From: Ooceraea biroi
Taxonomy: Eukaryota > Arthropoda > Insecta > Hymenoptera > Formicidae
Length of the DNA: 64,000 nucleotides
Assembly (NCBI RefSeq): GCF_003672135.1
Contig: NC_039506.1
Span: 8,866,001 to 8,930,000, forward strand
Direction: 5' to 3'
In this document: positions 51,076-64,000 of the stretch, in pieces
Numbering within the stretch: the stretch's first letter is position 1
Layout of the letters: each line of letters begins with the position of its first letter
Notes under the pieces: generated by a model
What the model was told of the DNA's origin: nothing
The model's input: only the letters and a program-made list of their open reading frames with translations
Databases searched by the model: none
Position numbers and translations under genes: made by a program

Positions 51076-53360
51076 CAATGAGACACCTGTAAATTCCTGT
51101 CGCATTAAAGTTTGTATTATAAATAATACACGCATACACAATCGTACGCAAAGTCGTGTAAAGATCACTTCCAAGTGATATCGAGATCAAGGTAGAAATT
51201 CGCGTTGTTGCGTCGAGATATTTCCGATTATCCATGAGTGCCTCCAGCTTGATAGCAGTTAACCGCCCGTTGCAGGGGAAGATGCAGGCTACCGCGGAGT
51301 CGGATTCAGTTACAGAGAGTTACTTTGTAACGTGTAGGTGGTGTCACGAATACCACCGATACCTGTAATCACAGTGGCGTGGCTCGCTGTGCCCCGTGCC
51401 GGCCTATAATAGCCCTAATATAAGGAGTGAATAGGCCTCATCGCTTGCATAACCGCTCCCCGGGCCTTTTCTCCTCCGCACAGATATGCTCCCATAACTC
51501 GTTGCTTCTTCTCTATCATCTCGAGTTTTGGTCTTCCTCTCGCCTCGTGTACACTCGATCCGTACGAATCGGCCGCAACCACCCGGCGCTTCATCTCGAT
51601 CTCCTCTCTTTCTCCCCTTGTCCTCCACGTCCTTCCTTTCTTCGGGCGTTTCTTTTTCTCCCTTTTTCTCCCTTTCTCCTCCTTCGTCCCCTCGTCCCCT
51701 TCACCTCGGCCTCGTACATTTTCCCGTCGCACTCGCGGCAACGTATCCCGCGTCATTCGCCGCCGGGTAAGAGTGCGAGAGAGATCGTATATAGTTAGGT
51801 CGATTGTTCGATGCGGCCCGCGGATCGCGCGCCATTGTCGGGCCGCGCATTTTTGTTTCTCGTAATGAACTATTGATCGCGAACTGGCGATCCTTTCACG
51901 CCGCGGCATTGCGGTTGCCACGAGTATTGCGGCGGTGGTGTGCGGCGGGGTACCCGACCGATGGTTAAGGCCATCGACAACCACCGTGGGGCCCTTCAAT
52001 GGCAAGAAGGCAATGGCAGGGAGGGCAGAAAGAAAGCGCGTATGAGAGTGGGCGCGTACATTCACGGATCATTACGCGACAGTGACGAATTATAACGACG
52101 CGGCCGGTAATGCGTCTCCGTGTACCAACGGCCTGCGTTTTTGCTGCCGGAGAGTAGCGGAGATCGATAGGAGATCGAGCGGAGAAAGAACGACACGGGA
52201 GGAAGGATGGCGGGAGCGGGAGGGAAGAGAGAAAGAGGGTGCGCGAAGGGGAGAGAGTAGGAAGGAAAGAAGAAAGGCGGCCGCCACGGTAGTGCATCCT
52301 GCCTCGTAAACCTGTTTCTCTTTTCGCCGCCCGGGAAGCGCTCTTATTTACGAGGGCTTCGCGTGCCGCCGGATTTCGGATTCACCTGCGGCGTCGCGAG
52401 GCGAAAAATCAGATGGCCACGTTATTTACGGCGGCGAGATTCCGCGTACGCGATCTAAATAATGTGCACCCTCGGCGCTCTCGTTTAAAGCACCCCTGGA
52501 AAGTCTCCGTATTACGAAGTCGACCTTGGTAATTTGCTACCAAAGAACATGACGAGGTGATAAATATCGACGGCAAGGTGTACGCAACGCCCATGCTTAT
52601 CGCTCGGAAGGGCGCATTTTGCGTGTGATAATGTAGTGCTCAGAGTCGATCGAATCGATAAGCACCACCGTGGAAGGTAAAAGAGCTGATAACGGAGGGC
52701 GATATCGTAATACCCGAAATTTGCGACATTCTGGATGTACAGCATTATCACGTTGTAAGAACTAAATCATCATTCGAGAGATCAGCCGTTCCAAAAAGTT
52801 ATTCGCAGCATTCAAAATCGTCGACGTCCCACTTTCCACTAATTCCACCGAGCGCGTTGCTTCTTCTATTATAGTTTCATCCGACCCCACTTCCCTACTC
52901 GCTCTTTCAAGTTGATCCACCCGCCGCAAAGTAACCGCGAGGTTACGTGATCGATCGCAGCCGGGGTCGCAGACGGTCATAAATTATCATTGCTTACCCG
53001 TTGTTCGACAAGGTTCCCACGTCGTAATGAGACCTACTACCCCTCGCGCACAACCGGACTCTCTCTTTCTACCTCTCCCATCCGCCCTGGTGCTCTCCAT
53101 TCTGGCCTCGTGTGCTTTTTCTAGCTTTTTCAACTCGTGTTACGACGATTTCCTTCTAGTGCTAGACTCCGGCAGCGGTTGCTGAAACGAGCGGTAATAT
53201 ATTACCCGGTGATCCGATCGTTCCTGTCATTTGCACCGGACGGCTCTGGGATTAATTAGCTTGACCGATACTTCGAGATCTCGTTCGGACGACTTCCATC
53301 GCTCGGTACTTTCTTCTTCTTGCAGGACCCGCCCCGCTGTCACTCTCGTCTCTCACCACC

Positions 53361-53400
53361 CCTTCTTCTTCTTCTTTTTCTTCTTCCTCTTCTTATCCTC
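53361..53400. repeat. (CTT)n pyrimidine-rich repeat
   Basis: CTTCTT units with T-rich interruptions on the plus strand; a degenerate trinucleotide microsatellite. Confidence 0.8.
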
Positions 53401-56400
53401 TGCTCATGTGCTCCTGCGTTTCCTTCGTCTCCTCCTCCTCTGTATGCTTTTTCTCGCTTCGCCGGTACTCTCGCCGTGGTTTCTTCCACGCACGACGAGC
53501 TGCTCCGACCTCGTCCAGACATATCGAAACGTCGGCGCGGTGGAACGCGCGTGCCTGATCGTCGTTTAGATCCGCCGTCGATTCCCCTCGTCGGCAACGA
53601 CGAAGCCGCTGTACCGTTTCTGCACCGATGACAAAGAGAGGAGCGAGACGATGGAAACCGAGACGCTCGTAACTCAGTTTACTTGCGATCGTGGCGGCGT
53701 GATTTGCGACCGGCCGGCACACAGACTGCGAACGAGCGTATATCGGAGGATCTACGTAGCGAATGATGCGCTCCGCCGATTGTCTGACGTAGCACGAGGT
53801 CTTCACAAAGTATCGAACGACCGATACCTTCCTGGAGATTCATTTCTTGAAACGTCTCTGGCATCTCGATTCAATTTCAGATCAATTTTGTTTGAGGGTA
53901 AAGTGAGAGTGCAGAGATTTTCAACATCTTCCGGAGATCTTCGCAATTTATAAAATCATATTTATCTGATGTATAAAATATATTGTGTGATTATAGCAAC
54001 ATGTTATTTCAATAATACATGTCCACTACCTTCATACATAAACTTTCTTTTCTGAAGATATATTTGAAAACCAAATGTAAATGTAAATTGTATGTTTTGG
54101 AGGTCGAAGACCATTGACGATTCCTAACTGTCTAGCAGTAAGATGGAGAATTTATTTGCACAGCTTTGTACCATTCACCTTCATGGTGTTTCCTCGTTTC
54201 TTCGCTGTACTTTCCGACCGCAACGTCGACTCTCACGCCGTCGCTGAATAATCGCGATTCCGCTTGTCGCACGTACCTCCGGCGTGCAGAGAGCCGCAAT
54301 TGGTAGAGATCTCGTATAACAACGGACCGCCGCTATCCCTTTCGGCTGCCAGGATTCAAGGGGGTCTCGGCGACAAACGCACCGGCTCAAGTTACCGGCT
54401 CCCGAGCCGTTAATTCGTCTCGATCGAGTGCCTAGATAAATCGACACGTCCTCTCGGGGACGCGCTCGAGCGTGGCGCTGGCCGAGAAGAAGATTGGCCT
54501 CTTCCTTGCGCCCCTTGGACATCCTCCTCCTCTTCGCACCTCCCCACACTCCTTGTTCAACCCGAACAGTGAACGCGAGCTGTACAGATGGCGGATAAGC
54601 CATCTTCTTGATATCCGGCTAATGTCGAAGATAAATAACAATTATTTTATAATTAAACGAGCGAACGCGTAGGCAGTAAATACACGTCCGCCGTCGCCGG
54701 AATAGGAACACTCCTCAACGCGGGGGAACGGCTCCCTGCAATCTGACACCGTCCGTTGCCGCTCATTCATAAGACGCGAAACCGGCATCGATCAACCTCG
54801 CCTTGACTGAGTCAGAAGTTGGATACGCGGGATCGAACCGAGTGAAACGTCGCCGGTATTTCTACACTCGACCGATCTAATCGTGGAGATGACCAGGAAA
54901 AATAAAACGACGTTCCTGGCACGTAATTCTAACATATTTTTGTTACTGGACGGTCAGAGAGTCGCCGCGCCCGTCGATTTGACAGAGTATTATTGTAACG
55001 ATAAGTAATGAATTTTTCCTGGGCTTTATAATTACCAAGAGAAAGAGGGAACATACGCAGATGCATGTTTACCCGATATCTCCACGATCTCTCGTGTTGC
55101 ACCTTGCACGCCCTTAGAATCTTAATAAGCAACTATCAAGCACACACATTAGTGGCCGCGCATTAGAGGACTATAATCGAAAAGGATCCCGGTACTTCGA
55201 TATACTTGGAGAACGTAACGAGAGTCGAGAACACTACCTCGTGTAGTTTATAAACGCGTTTCCGGTATACACGGTCGACCGGATGGTAGGATTCGTTAAC
55301 AGGTTCGACCAAGAATCGATTCGGTGTCACAGTGAACACTCTTTTCTTTCTCTCCTCCTTCTTCTCCTTCGAGGATGCCCGCGACGAGCATTCACGTAAA
55401 ATAAGACTCGACGAGGTCATAAAGCGGCTCTCCCGCCGTAAGTTATGTCCAGTACGCACGCATAAAGCCATTATATACCTTATACCGTCCTGTAATACGC
55501 CATAAAATCCCGCGTTATATATCTAGGTGCGATATCATCTGGGTTAGAAGCACCCGTAGAGCGTGCACAGTTAAGTCTTCCCCCTGTGCCTTCACCACGA
55601 CGGTCAGCATCGCAATGGTAGTAGTGGAATGACCTTCCTCGCGCTGAACACGTCGTAGAAGTACGTTCTTACCACCGCTGTCTCTTTTAACTCGATCAGA
55701 CCGGCCATTATTTTCACCCTCCGCGGTGATACGCTCCCGCGGAGGGCGCATTCCTCTCGAACCGTTCGTCTAACATTGCAACGTGATGCCTTGCAACGAT
55801 CCACTACGTCGTTCGACATGGATGCACCAAAAAGCTTCGGTTAAAATCTCTCTCGCTCTCTGTTATCAGATTAATACAAGTCTAAGAGTCCTAGACACAA
55901 AGACCGGCTAGAAGGCCAGAAAATAATTAAGCAAAATCTTGAGATTTTGAGTTCAACGGTTTGGACGATTCCAATTATTATTAATAATTTGATGCATGCA
56001 GATAAGAAACTGGGAATTTTGTTGGAGTATAAGTTTCTGTATACTTTGATTTATACACTCACTACACTCACTACTGCGCGCACTCTTTTCTCTTCCTCCC
56101 TTTAACTTCGTTTATCGCTACCATTTATGTAAATACAGCAGACGATATGGAGTGACTCATGCGGATTCGCTCACCTGGCATAAATTACGCATGAAGAATG
56201 GTCGTTGAAAAGGATACCAACCGGATCAGCAGGCGCAACCCCCCATCATATTTTTCATTTATCAACGGAACTTCTCTCGTGTGGATTCAGTTACTTTCTG
56301 GACGTTCGCGTGCACGCTCACGAGACAGCTGCTTCCGAATGATATGGCATACGTATCAGCGCCTCTCCGCCATGGTGAGGCACGACAGGGCGCGAAGATA

Positions 56401-58103
56401 GCGCAGGAGGTGTAACATTACAGAACTCTCATGTGTCGCCGAGTTTACGGGATACGGAAGCCACGTAGCCGCCAGCTACTGAAACCTCCCCGCGTATTTT
56501 CGCCGTCACGATGCACCGCAATAATACCCGTCTCCCATCAGGCATTGAAAACCGGTAACGCGGATTAAAATTTTTATCAAGGCTACATATTTCTCAAGTA
56601 TTCTCCTGTCAATAAATCGAAGAGGATTGGCGCCGGAACTCCCTTGAGCAAATGTCGTTCTTGGAATCTGCCATGAATAAACCTACTCCATGAAAAATAT
56701 TACTGAATCGATATATTTATGTCTAACTCTACATAATTCTAGGTGTATATTACAATCAACTTCAATCTTCGTTAAGCGAAACGCAATTTACATCAACAAA
56801 TACTTAAAATTACATCATAGGCTTCTAATCTATGATTATCTTTCGGATGGTCGACTTTTGGGCAATGTCGGTGCACTGCTACGGGTACGTGTGTGTTCTT
56901 ACGTGAAGTGAAGTGTACGATTATACCGTATAACATGACTCGATGAGCCTCCCACTGCGTCCGGGTATCACCACGACCACGAGTGCAACGTGGAGCGTCG
57001 CATCTCGGTTGTGTTTACACGTGCATTGCCACGCGCGGATCCCGGGCTTTGAATAGGGTGGATGGTTGATCGCCAACGAGCCGGAGAATACGTATTCCTC
57101 TCTCATGTACGTGTGTGTTCCTGGGAGACGTACAGTAATCACTCGTCGGCTGCGTAGACCACCGTGAGTCGCGATGTACACTGTACGTCCTAGACGAGCC
57201 TGCAGGCGATACGAACCTTATCAGGGACCAGTGTGTGTGTTGCATATAACTGTCCGGTTATAAGTAAATAGTGTATTAATTTACAGGATTATTGCGGTTC
57301 AATCTGTGATTCCCAAGATATGTTACTCCATTAGCAAAACGGATGGTTACCGCTCGTGCACCATGTCATATGTGGATGTACACCTGTACACCGTCTGCGT
57401 GCATATATCTCTCGTTGATGTGCTTCATATTGGGTTGCAAAAAAATGCATATGACGTGCCTCAAGTTTCCACAAATGAGAAAAATAGAACAACTTCCAGA
57501 GAAAAGACCGAATAAATTTCGCTCTGCTTAATTCTATCAACGATATTAATTACTACGTATCAAGAGTGTGCGATATTTTTGTATAAACAAGTTTGCATCA
57601 CGGACAGCGTGAAAAGTCGACTTCCTTGTTGCACCATTGATTATTTGATTTTCATGCTCTCGGGCAAGCAATTGCGGTGAGAGCACCGTTGCGTTGTTTA
57701 ATTTGTAATAACATCGCTATGTATACGTTGCGTTGGTCCGTCGATCGTGCACGCAACCGGAGATGTAAATCCACGTATACATGCATGAAGATCCGAGTAA
57801 TTATGGATGACAGTTGTTCATTAACTACTCATTAACAGGCGAAGCGTGCGCGCGCGCACTACGAAAATATGTAATTACTGCCTTTTCCACGGTTATTACG
57901 ATCCCACATGGACTTCTAAGATGCTCAATGCTGTATGCAGTGATGTATGTTTTCAAGGATATTACTGTGGGCGCTAATGTACGACGGTGACCCGTTAGTG
58001 CGACTTATAATAACTCGTTAGGGCAAGCTTTACCGCATGCGCTCGTGCGCATTCAAAAGTGATGCGGCCGCAAACAGCGCCGATAATTTTCTTATGATTC
58101 AGC

Positions 58104-58129
58104 GCACACACATACACATACACACACGC
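58104..58129. repeat. (CA)n microsatellite
   Basis: CACACA units interrupted by TACA; a short degenerate dinucleotide repeat. Confidence 0.8.
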
Positions 58130-61100
58130 ATTACTTCTCATGAAATATAAATATTAACGGCGGGATTACAGCTCGCAATTTATACTTGTACGCCTAATAC
58201 CCGTGACTAACAATGAGAGGAGCGACGAAAGAATTTTTCGTTATGAAATGGCAATCGCGCATTACCTTCACCTTTGCTATGTTGCGTCAGCAGAATCAAC
58301 AAAATTACTGAACATACCGTATACGCCAAAGTTACGTATAAAGTATCATGAAAGGCAAAATTCCTCACGTGCGTTCTACAATCTATCCACCATAATATCA
58401 TTGTGTAATACTGATCATTTGTGATTGCAAACTCGATAGTAGCGCAACTATTCAGTCGTACACATCCGCTAACGTTGCCCAACGTTGCTCAATGCTACCT
58501 AACAAGCCGCACGTCGTGACACTCGGATGTACGGCGACCGTTTCCGTTTGTGCTACCTTGCTTAGGCCGGGTAGTGACAATAAATGCATGCGGCGTCCGC
58601 GCTGCCGGCCGCTGGATTTACCTTCGCACCCTGGCAAACGCGGGGGTCAGAGATAGAGGCACGTGGTTGATTGCGAACAAGCGGAAACGTATAGTTGCAT
58701 CGTGAATAGTACATGTCGCCGCGGCGTGTAGCGATCGCTCACGGTGGGCCGCGAGGAGACCAACCGCGCGTATGACGAGCGGACGAGCGGACGATCCTCC
58801 GGAATTTCTCCGCGTCGATGCGTCGCGCGACGTTTCGCGCGCGCGGACAAATTGCCCGATCTATCATACGCCCGGGCTGCGAGGCTAATCCAATTTGTAT
58901 GCGGCGCGATAGCCCAGCGGGACACCACGTCCATTGACGTGACACTTGTATCGCTGGAACGCGACGTCTCGCCGTTGACGAATGGAGAAGCGTGACACCG
59001 ACTGGAAGCTCGCGTTGCGGAGAGCAGGACGCGACTATGTGTTTTAGATCTGTTTGGGGCATGCTGAGCGAGCTGCAGGAATATAATGTGATCGTATTAC
59101 ATGAGCGGCTATCAGTTTAACTATGGTTCGGAAGATGCAGAGAGATGAGGGAGAAATCGGATATATAAAAATAAGGGTGACTTTTTCTAAATTTTTTGAA
59201 GCTTCTGCAGGACAGAGAAGATTGTAAAATGGAGTGTGATGATACTGTGTGCGTGATGATGATCTACTGGAAAAATTTCGCGCGTGTCATCATAGAAGCT
59301 GTCATCGTGAAATCCACGTGAGATATTCCTTCTGCATTGGACATGTTTGGATAACGTTACGGCAAGGCTCATGGAGTGTCCGAAGACTAGTGGTAACTAT
59401 CCGTAGAATCGATTCACTCATGTTTACCTACGGTGCGCCGATACGTTCATTAGAGACTTCCAACGAGCCTGAGTCATTAATATTCATTTGAGGACCCTTT
59501 CTAGGCTACAGCCCACGATTCGGCCGACGAAGATTGTTCGATCTCTCCGCGCCGACCGTTATGACTCGAGATACTACCGAATCTCCAGTTAGTTCATTAA
59601 TATCAAATCGCACCGGTCTTTGTCAACAGTTCAATAAATTTCTGGGCACTGTCAGTCGAAACACTGGCGAGATTTCTCAGGCGCACCGGCAGACTACCTT
59701 GATTTCAAGATCGCGAACTGGATGTAGGTGTTGCTCGTGTACGCGTCGCGAGGAATCCAGGATACATATATAACTCGGCGAGACGCAGTACAATAAAGCC
59801 ACCGTGCGCTGGAACCATCGCGGGACAGAGGAGCCATGTATGGTAAACGATGGTGTGGCAGCCAAGTACTTTGCTTCAGCAAACCCCCCATAGAGAAAGA
59901 AGGAAAGCCGGAGAATCCAGGCAGCAAAGGGAAAGACGGAGCGAGACCGAGAAAGAGAGAGAAGAGAAAAAAAGAAGCATGCGATGCTGCAACGAACAAA
60001 GCGCAATCGAACCTACCCGACGTAGAACACCCGAGTCATCCTCGACTTAATAGCTAATTATTAATTAATTAAGAGAGCCGACGCTCCGATTCCGGCGCAA
60101 CACTCGGCCGCGTCGCCAACGGTTTGTGGATTCCTTTTACAGAAAATTTGCATCTCATGAACATTATCGAGTCGTTATAAGGCGGGACGCATGCAACAAT
60201 GTATTACGTCGGGCGAGCGGCCGCCCGTGTGCCGTAATGAGTTTTTCGATGCATCCTACGCAATAAAGCAAGATGGATGGTACGTTCCCCGATCACGGGA
60301 CCTTGACACGGGGACTTAATCGCCACGCAAATGGAATCGTTAAATTAATTCTTCGGATACACGTTAATGCGGCGAATATACGTGAAACGCCGGCGCAGAA
60401 CGAGGCGAAGCGGATATTACGCGAGTCTTTACACAATCGTGCGCGATTGCTCCAGATTACGACATGGTGTTCACGTGTCACGACATGGCCCGTATCCGAG
60501 CCACGCATTCATCATAGATCTCGGTGTCTTATTTATCTATGATGTATGGAACTAAACACGCCAGATTAACGTCCATATTTCTCTCCACACACAAGTTGCT
60601 CTAAAGGATCACGAACAAACTGTATAATAAAAGTTAAGATTGTTATTAAGATCAGTAGAATTATTGCAAGGCGCATGCGAGTGCAAATTTTATATCTCGA
60701 TTTTCTATTATAAAATTTTCTTCTTTCACTTAAGAACTTTCTTCGTTAAAGATTATTGATAATACTTTACATAAAGAATTCAGATTTCCAAATTCACTGC
60801 TGAATATCGAAGTTAAAGCTACGCATGATGAACCGATGCATTTGAAACACATTCCAGGTACTAGATCCACTCGGAGAGTGTTAGTAATAATAAGATATGA
60901 ACTTGTCGAGCGTTTCCGAATGCCCCCTTCTTGTATTGGATTACAGATCGTGCATCACGTCGCCTCGGCCGGGCGGCAGCGAGCAGCGCCGCGGAAATAA
61001 ATGAATCCGCTTCGGCGGATTAAGCTGGAGCAGCACACGCTAACAATGTTGCTGGAAAGCACCGCGGTGGTCATTAACGATGCCGATATTTTCGCTCGCG

Positions 61101-63612
61101 GCGCGAGCAGAAATCCGCTCTGCCCCGGGCGGAGGTACATACACGAGCAACGCCGATGAGGCAACAGGGTTTGCACAAAGCCGCGGAACGGAGAAGGCAC
61201 GCCTTTAATGCAGGGATATCTCCCCTAAGGTCCGAGGCGCGATGTACCGCGCGCTGGCCATAATATCGAATATATTGGATAATGATAAAGCCGCGCGGGC
61301 ACCTATACCCGCCGTACGAGTGATTGGTTATTAGTTTTGGCCGTACGATACGATCTTAATGGGAATACTTAGGTGGGAGGCTCCGAGACATTGAGGATGA
61401 TCTATACTACGGGCCCGCGTACGCGCATCAGGCCCAGCTGATAGATCGGCCGAGCCTATTCGTGGGACCTACCGTGTGTAGGTCCTCTTTTCTCCCCCTG
61501 GTCCTCATCCTCCTCCTCAACCCTCTGCACCTCTACCAATATGCTCGTGTGCGAACGCGCATCATCGTGAGGCCCCATGTATACGTGTTCGATGCTGCGG
61601 CGGCGAACAACAAGCCGGCGACAACACAATGCGGCCAACACGAGAGCGCGATAAGATCGGGACTCAAACCGCTGTGTCGAGAATGCCTGCTGGGACCCAC
61701 GCCTTTTTTGCACACAGCCATCCAGCCTGCCGTGTGTATATGGATCTGCTTCCTCTCCCCATTCCCTCCCTCGCTCGCCGCTCATTGTTATTATTAGGAT
61801 GGACGAGGGCCCGTCCACCCCTCCGCTACCCTTTAGCTCCGGAAGAGCGATTCGTGATACGAGTCCTGGCTGGAGTCACTTCCTACCGGACAGCTGCTCT
61901 GCCCTCGGTACTTCCTCGTGCTTCCCCCATGGGATTCGGTAACCCCTTTTTCATACGCCTCGGAGCACACGGTACAGTCATGGCTATGAAAATTTGCTGA
62001 ATGCGACATTGAGCGAAGCCAGGGGGTCGGTACTGCTAGAGGGCAATCTTGATCGTATTCAATGATATTATTAATGGCGTCTTTTAAGTTGCGCTGAACA
62101 ATAAGCGCACACTAGTGTCATAATGTCATTGTATTAGGCTTTATGGCAATAATGGCACGCAGTTTGGCTTTTATAAGCATCTAAAGTTATAATTATATAA
62201 ATTGTTAAGAGAGAATTTCTTATTTGAAAGAATTAAATATTTAATTTTGCATTCTGCGTCAGCAAAGATTAGACATTACTCGCGCGTTCAAGCAACGCAT
62301 CGCGCTGCACACCGAAATTAAATTACAAGCAGCAAACGCAGTAAATCGCATTCCAGACGCGCGCACGGATTCTCCGCGCCGTGGCTTCGGGGTATCCGCT
62401 CCTCCACGAGCAGTGGCCGTTCCGTAACAAAACCAGTTACCACTCTTACTTCACAATGGTACGCATTAACTGACGCGCAAGTGACATGGCGATATTTCCG
62501 TCGGCAGCCGAGAGATCGAATGCGGCAGCGAATGAAACGCGATGAGGTGTCGATGCACGCCCTTTTCCAGTTTGATACGCACCTTCCTGTCCTCGTTCTG
62601 GTGAATTTCGAATCCGCTTCCCACGGGAAGCGTGGCACAACGCGTCGTGCAACGTTTGCGCACCCTTACGCACGTTCGGTTTACGACGGTGCGCCTGCAT
62701 GCGCGCGGGATTGATGTCGTCGTGACGCCAGGCATCGTAACGGCGCGGCATGCAGATTGACGATTATCATATTTTTCACGGCTGACGTTTATAGTTCGTG
62801 AGCGCCTCAATGTATCATTTGGTTCGTGCGGATTATCTGTCGGGCGGCTCGCGTGAATTTCTCCGTTGCCGCCGCCGCCGGCCCGAGAATAAAGCACGTA
62901 CACGATCCACGCGTAGAGGACGGCTCACCCACGAAGAGGCTTCGCCGAAGGCGCAGCGCTCTGCGTACATTAAACGCGCGTTACGTCTCTCTCTTTACGA
63001 TCCAGAAGCCTCTCGCGAATCGTCAAATCATCCGGCCGAATGGCTTCATAATTGTACACCCGAAGCGAGAGATATTTACCGAGGCCGTTCGACTTTCTTC
63101 GAAGTCGGGGCCGAATCCATTTTTCTGCTGTACGGAGCGTCGGCCACGTTCGATTTTCTAGAAATCTTTTCATTATCTTACGACATCGGGATGTTCCTTT
63201 CGAAAGGGCCGCGCTCTGGTTACCGTTTACCTCCGGATTCATAAAGTCGGCCGGGTAGAATTTCAGAATGTAATTCTCGAGGTACAAGACACACCGAGGA
63301 GGTGGGAAAAGCAGGTAGGATTCAAAGCCGCGGGTAAATTCGCAGAACGAAACAAGTGGACAAGAGGGAGAGGTAGAGGAGAGGGTCGACGAAACGAACG
63401 GGAGAGAAGGAGGTGATGAATCCTCGCGATTAACACGTCACCGTGGAAGAGCGTGTTTAATCAGCGTGCGGAGAAGACGCTGCGGGGCGTCCGCATTCGG
63501 ACTGTCGGCCCTGTCGTTGCACCCCTTTCAAAAGCGGCCGGAACACCCCGTCATAAATAACGGGGCGTTCTGCGTTCGTGGGGGGATGACCGCGGTGGTA
63601 ATTGTGAGTTAC

Positions 63613-63693
63613 GCCGAGCCCCGAGCCCGCGGGACATGTTCCGAAATTAACGATGATAACGATGATCAGAAGTAGCCAGCTTCCTGCCGCCAT
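63613..63693 (-). CDS. Possible first coding exon: signal peptide of a secreted or surface protein
   Basis: A true ATG at 63693 in a good start context (GAGGATGGCG) opens 27 codons that form a textbook signal peptide. It has MAAGSW, then a Leu/Ile/Val core (LLLIIVIIV), then a small-residue region with Cys-Pro-Ala-Gly-Ser. A donor-like GGC|GTAACT follows at 63613/63612, in phase 0. A possible acceptor (GGGTTCAG) lies just upstream of the ATG, consistent with a 5' untranslated intron. Unspliced, the frame runs on to 63457 (78 residues) with a tail that looks less protein-like. If real, the gene runs leftwards on the minus strand through a long intron, and I cannot find its next exon. Family unknown. 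Confidence 0.35.
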
Positions 63694-64000
63694 CCTCGGA
63701 TTCTGAACCCGCGGAGTGAACTTTCCACCTCTTTTACATCGTAATAATAGCACATAGTTGATTGCAGTTACGAGTACATAAAATACAAGGTGTTATGCAT
63801 CCCTTGTTTTTCGACAGAATGTCATTACATTCTTCACATTTATTAGCGTCTCTTCTTTTATTCATACCTGCATTTTTCCCTGTTTCTCATGTAACACTAA
63901 TTCTTGCATAGTTGCTTTGTATGGTCGTGTTACAAATAAACAATTATGTCAATGTACATTTAATACAACAGTACAGATCTGATAAAGCTCAACGATGTAT
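63694..64000. other. Right edge of window
   Basis: AT-rich sequence with no supported feature. It could hold the promoter or untranslated leader of the signal-peptide exon on the minus strand. Confidence 0.4.

Larger units (their letters stand above)
51076..63456. other. Gene-poor, CpG-rich right interval
   Basis: I recognise no gene in these 12 kb. Long opposed ORFs (for example 51415-52065, 53231-53806 and 62466-63244) are Arg/Ser/Pro-rich shadows. Simple repeats lie at 53361-53400 and 58104-58129. The minus-strand ORF at 52762-52980 has a helix-like, Glu-rich composition but no start, motif or partner exon. If the signal-peptide exon at 63613-63693 is real, this interval would be the first introns of that gene. 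Confidence 0.4.

Noticed and set aside
51415..52065. A 216-codon minus-strand ORF
   Set aside because: It is dominated by Arg/Lys/Glu from a purine-rich strand, and the opposite strand is open as well. I take it as a composition artefact.
52762..52980. Glu-rich helix-like ORF of 72 codons
   Set aside because: Composition is plausible, but there is no start context, splice site pair or neighbouring exon; kept only as a remark in the interval entry.
54830..54840. tRNA B-box-like GGTTCGATCCC on the minus strand
   Set aside because: The flanking bases do not form a T stem, no acceptor stem pairs, and there is no matching A box at the right distance.
1..64000. CRISPR array, phage, operon or biosynthetic cluster
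   Set aside because: No regularly spaced repeats, no Shine-Dalgarno-led gene trains and no phage or biosynthetic proteins; the split genes mark this as animal DNA.

Overview
The window is animal nuclear DNA, most likely from a hymenopteran insect and plausibly an ant. The genes are split by short GT-AG introns. Transcripts end in AATAAA-type signals. Composition swings between AT-rich gene-bearing stretches (about 6-24 kb) and GC- and CpG-rich, gene-poor stretches (about 34-64 kb). One small gene resembles the hymenopteran venom peptide secapin. There is no bacterial operon structure, CRISPR array or intact transposon. The species call is an inference.

The core of the window is a tandem array of four L-lactate dehydrogenase (LDH) family genes, all on the minus strand, called here A (6251-9007), B (9884-11715), C (22201-28531) and D (29955-33794). 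I rebuilt each from its exons. All four splice into intact frames of 404, 332, 348 and 386 residues. Gene B is an ordinary LDH with every catalytic residue in place, at exactly the positions of vertebrate LDH. Gene A is colinear with B and keeps the catalytic Arg, Asp and His, but has proline where LDH has its substrate-selecting glutamine. It also carries a basic, acid-free N-terminal extension that looks like a mitochondrial presequence. Genes C and D are sister copies that lost the catalytic histidine (to Ser and Gln), the loop arginine and the NAD-pocket Asn, while keeping open frames. They look like maintained pseudoenzymes. Introns are shared across the array, so the copies arose by DNA duplication and not by retroposition. 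B has lost introns that A and C keep.

Between B and C, at 20377-20634 on the minus strand, lies a single-exon gene for a small secreted cysteine peptide with a TATA box. It is the secapin-like candidate. Weaker coding candidates are a one-membrane-segment ORF at 29336-29578, a signal-peptide exon at 63613-63693, a frameshifted protein-like stretch at 50200-51075 and an unrecognised ORF at 14693-14977.

The left 6 kb, the 12-20 kb interval and nearly all of 34-63 kb hold no gene I can support. The many Arg-, Pro- and Ser-rich ORFs there are by-products of high CpG content. Functionally, one working LDH (B) sits beside a putative mitochondrial 2-hydroxyacid dehydrogenase (A) and two NAD-fold proteins that probably do not catalyse the LDH reaction (C, D).
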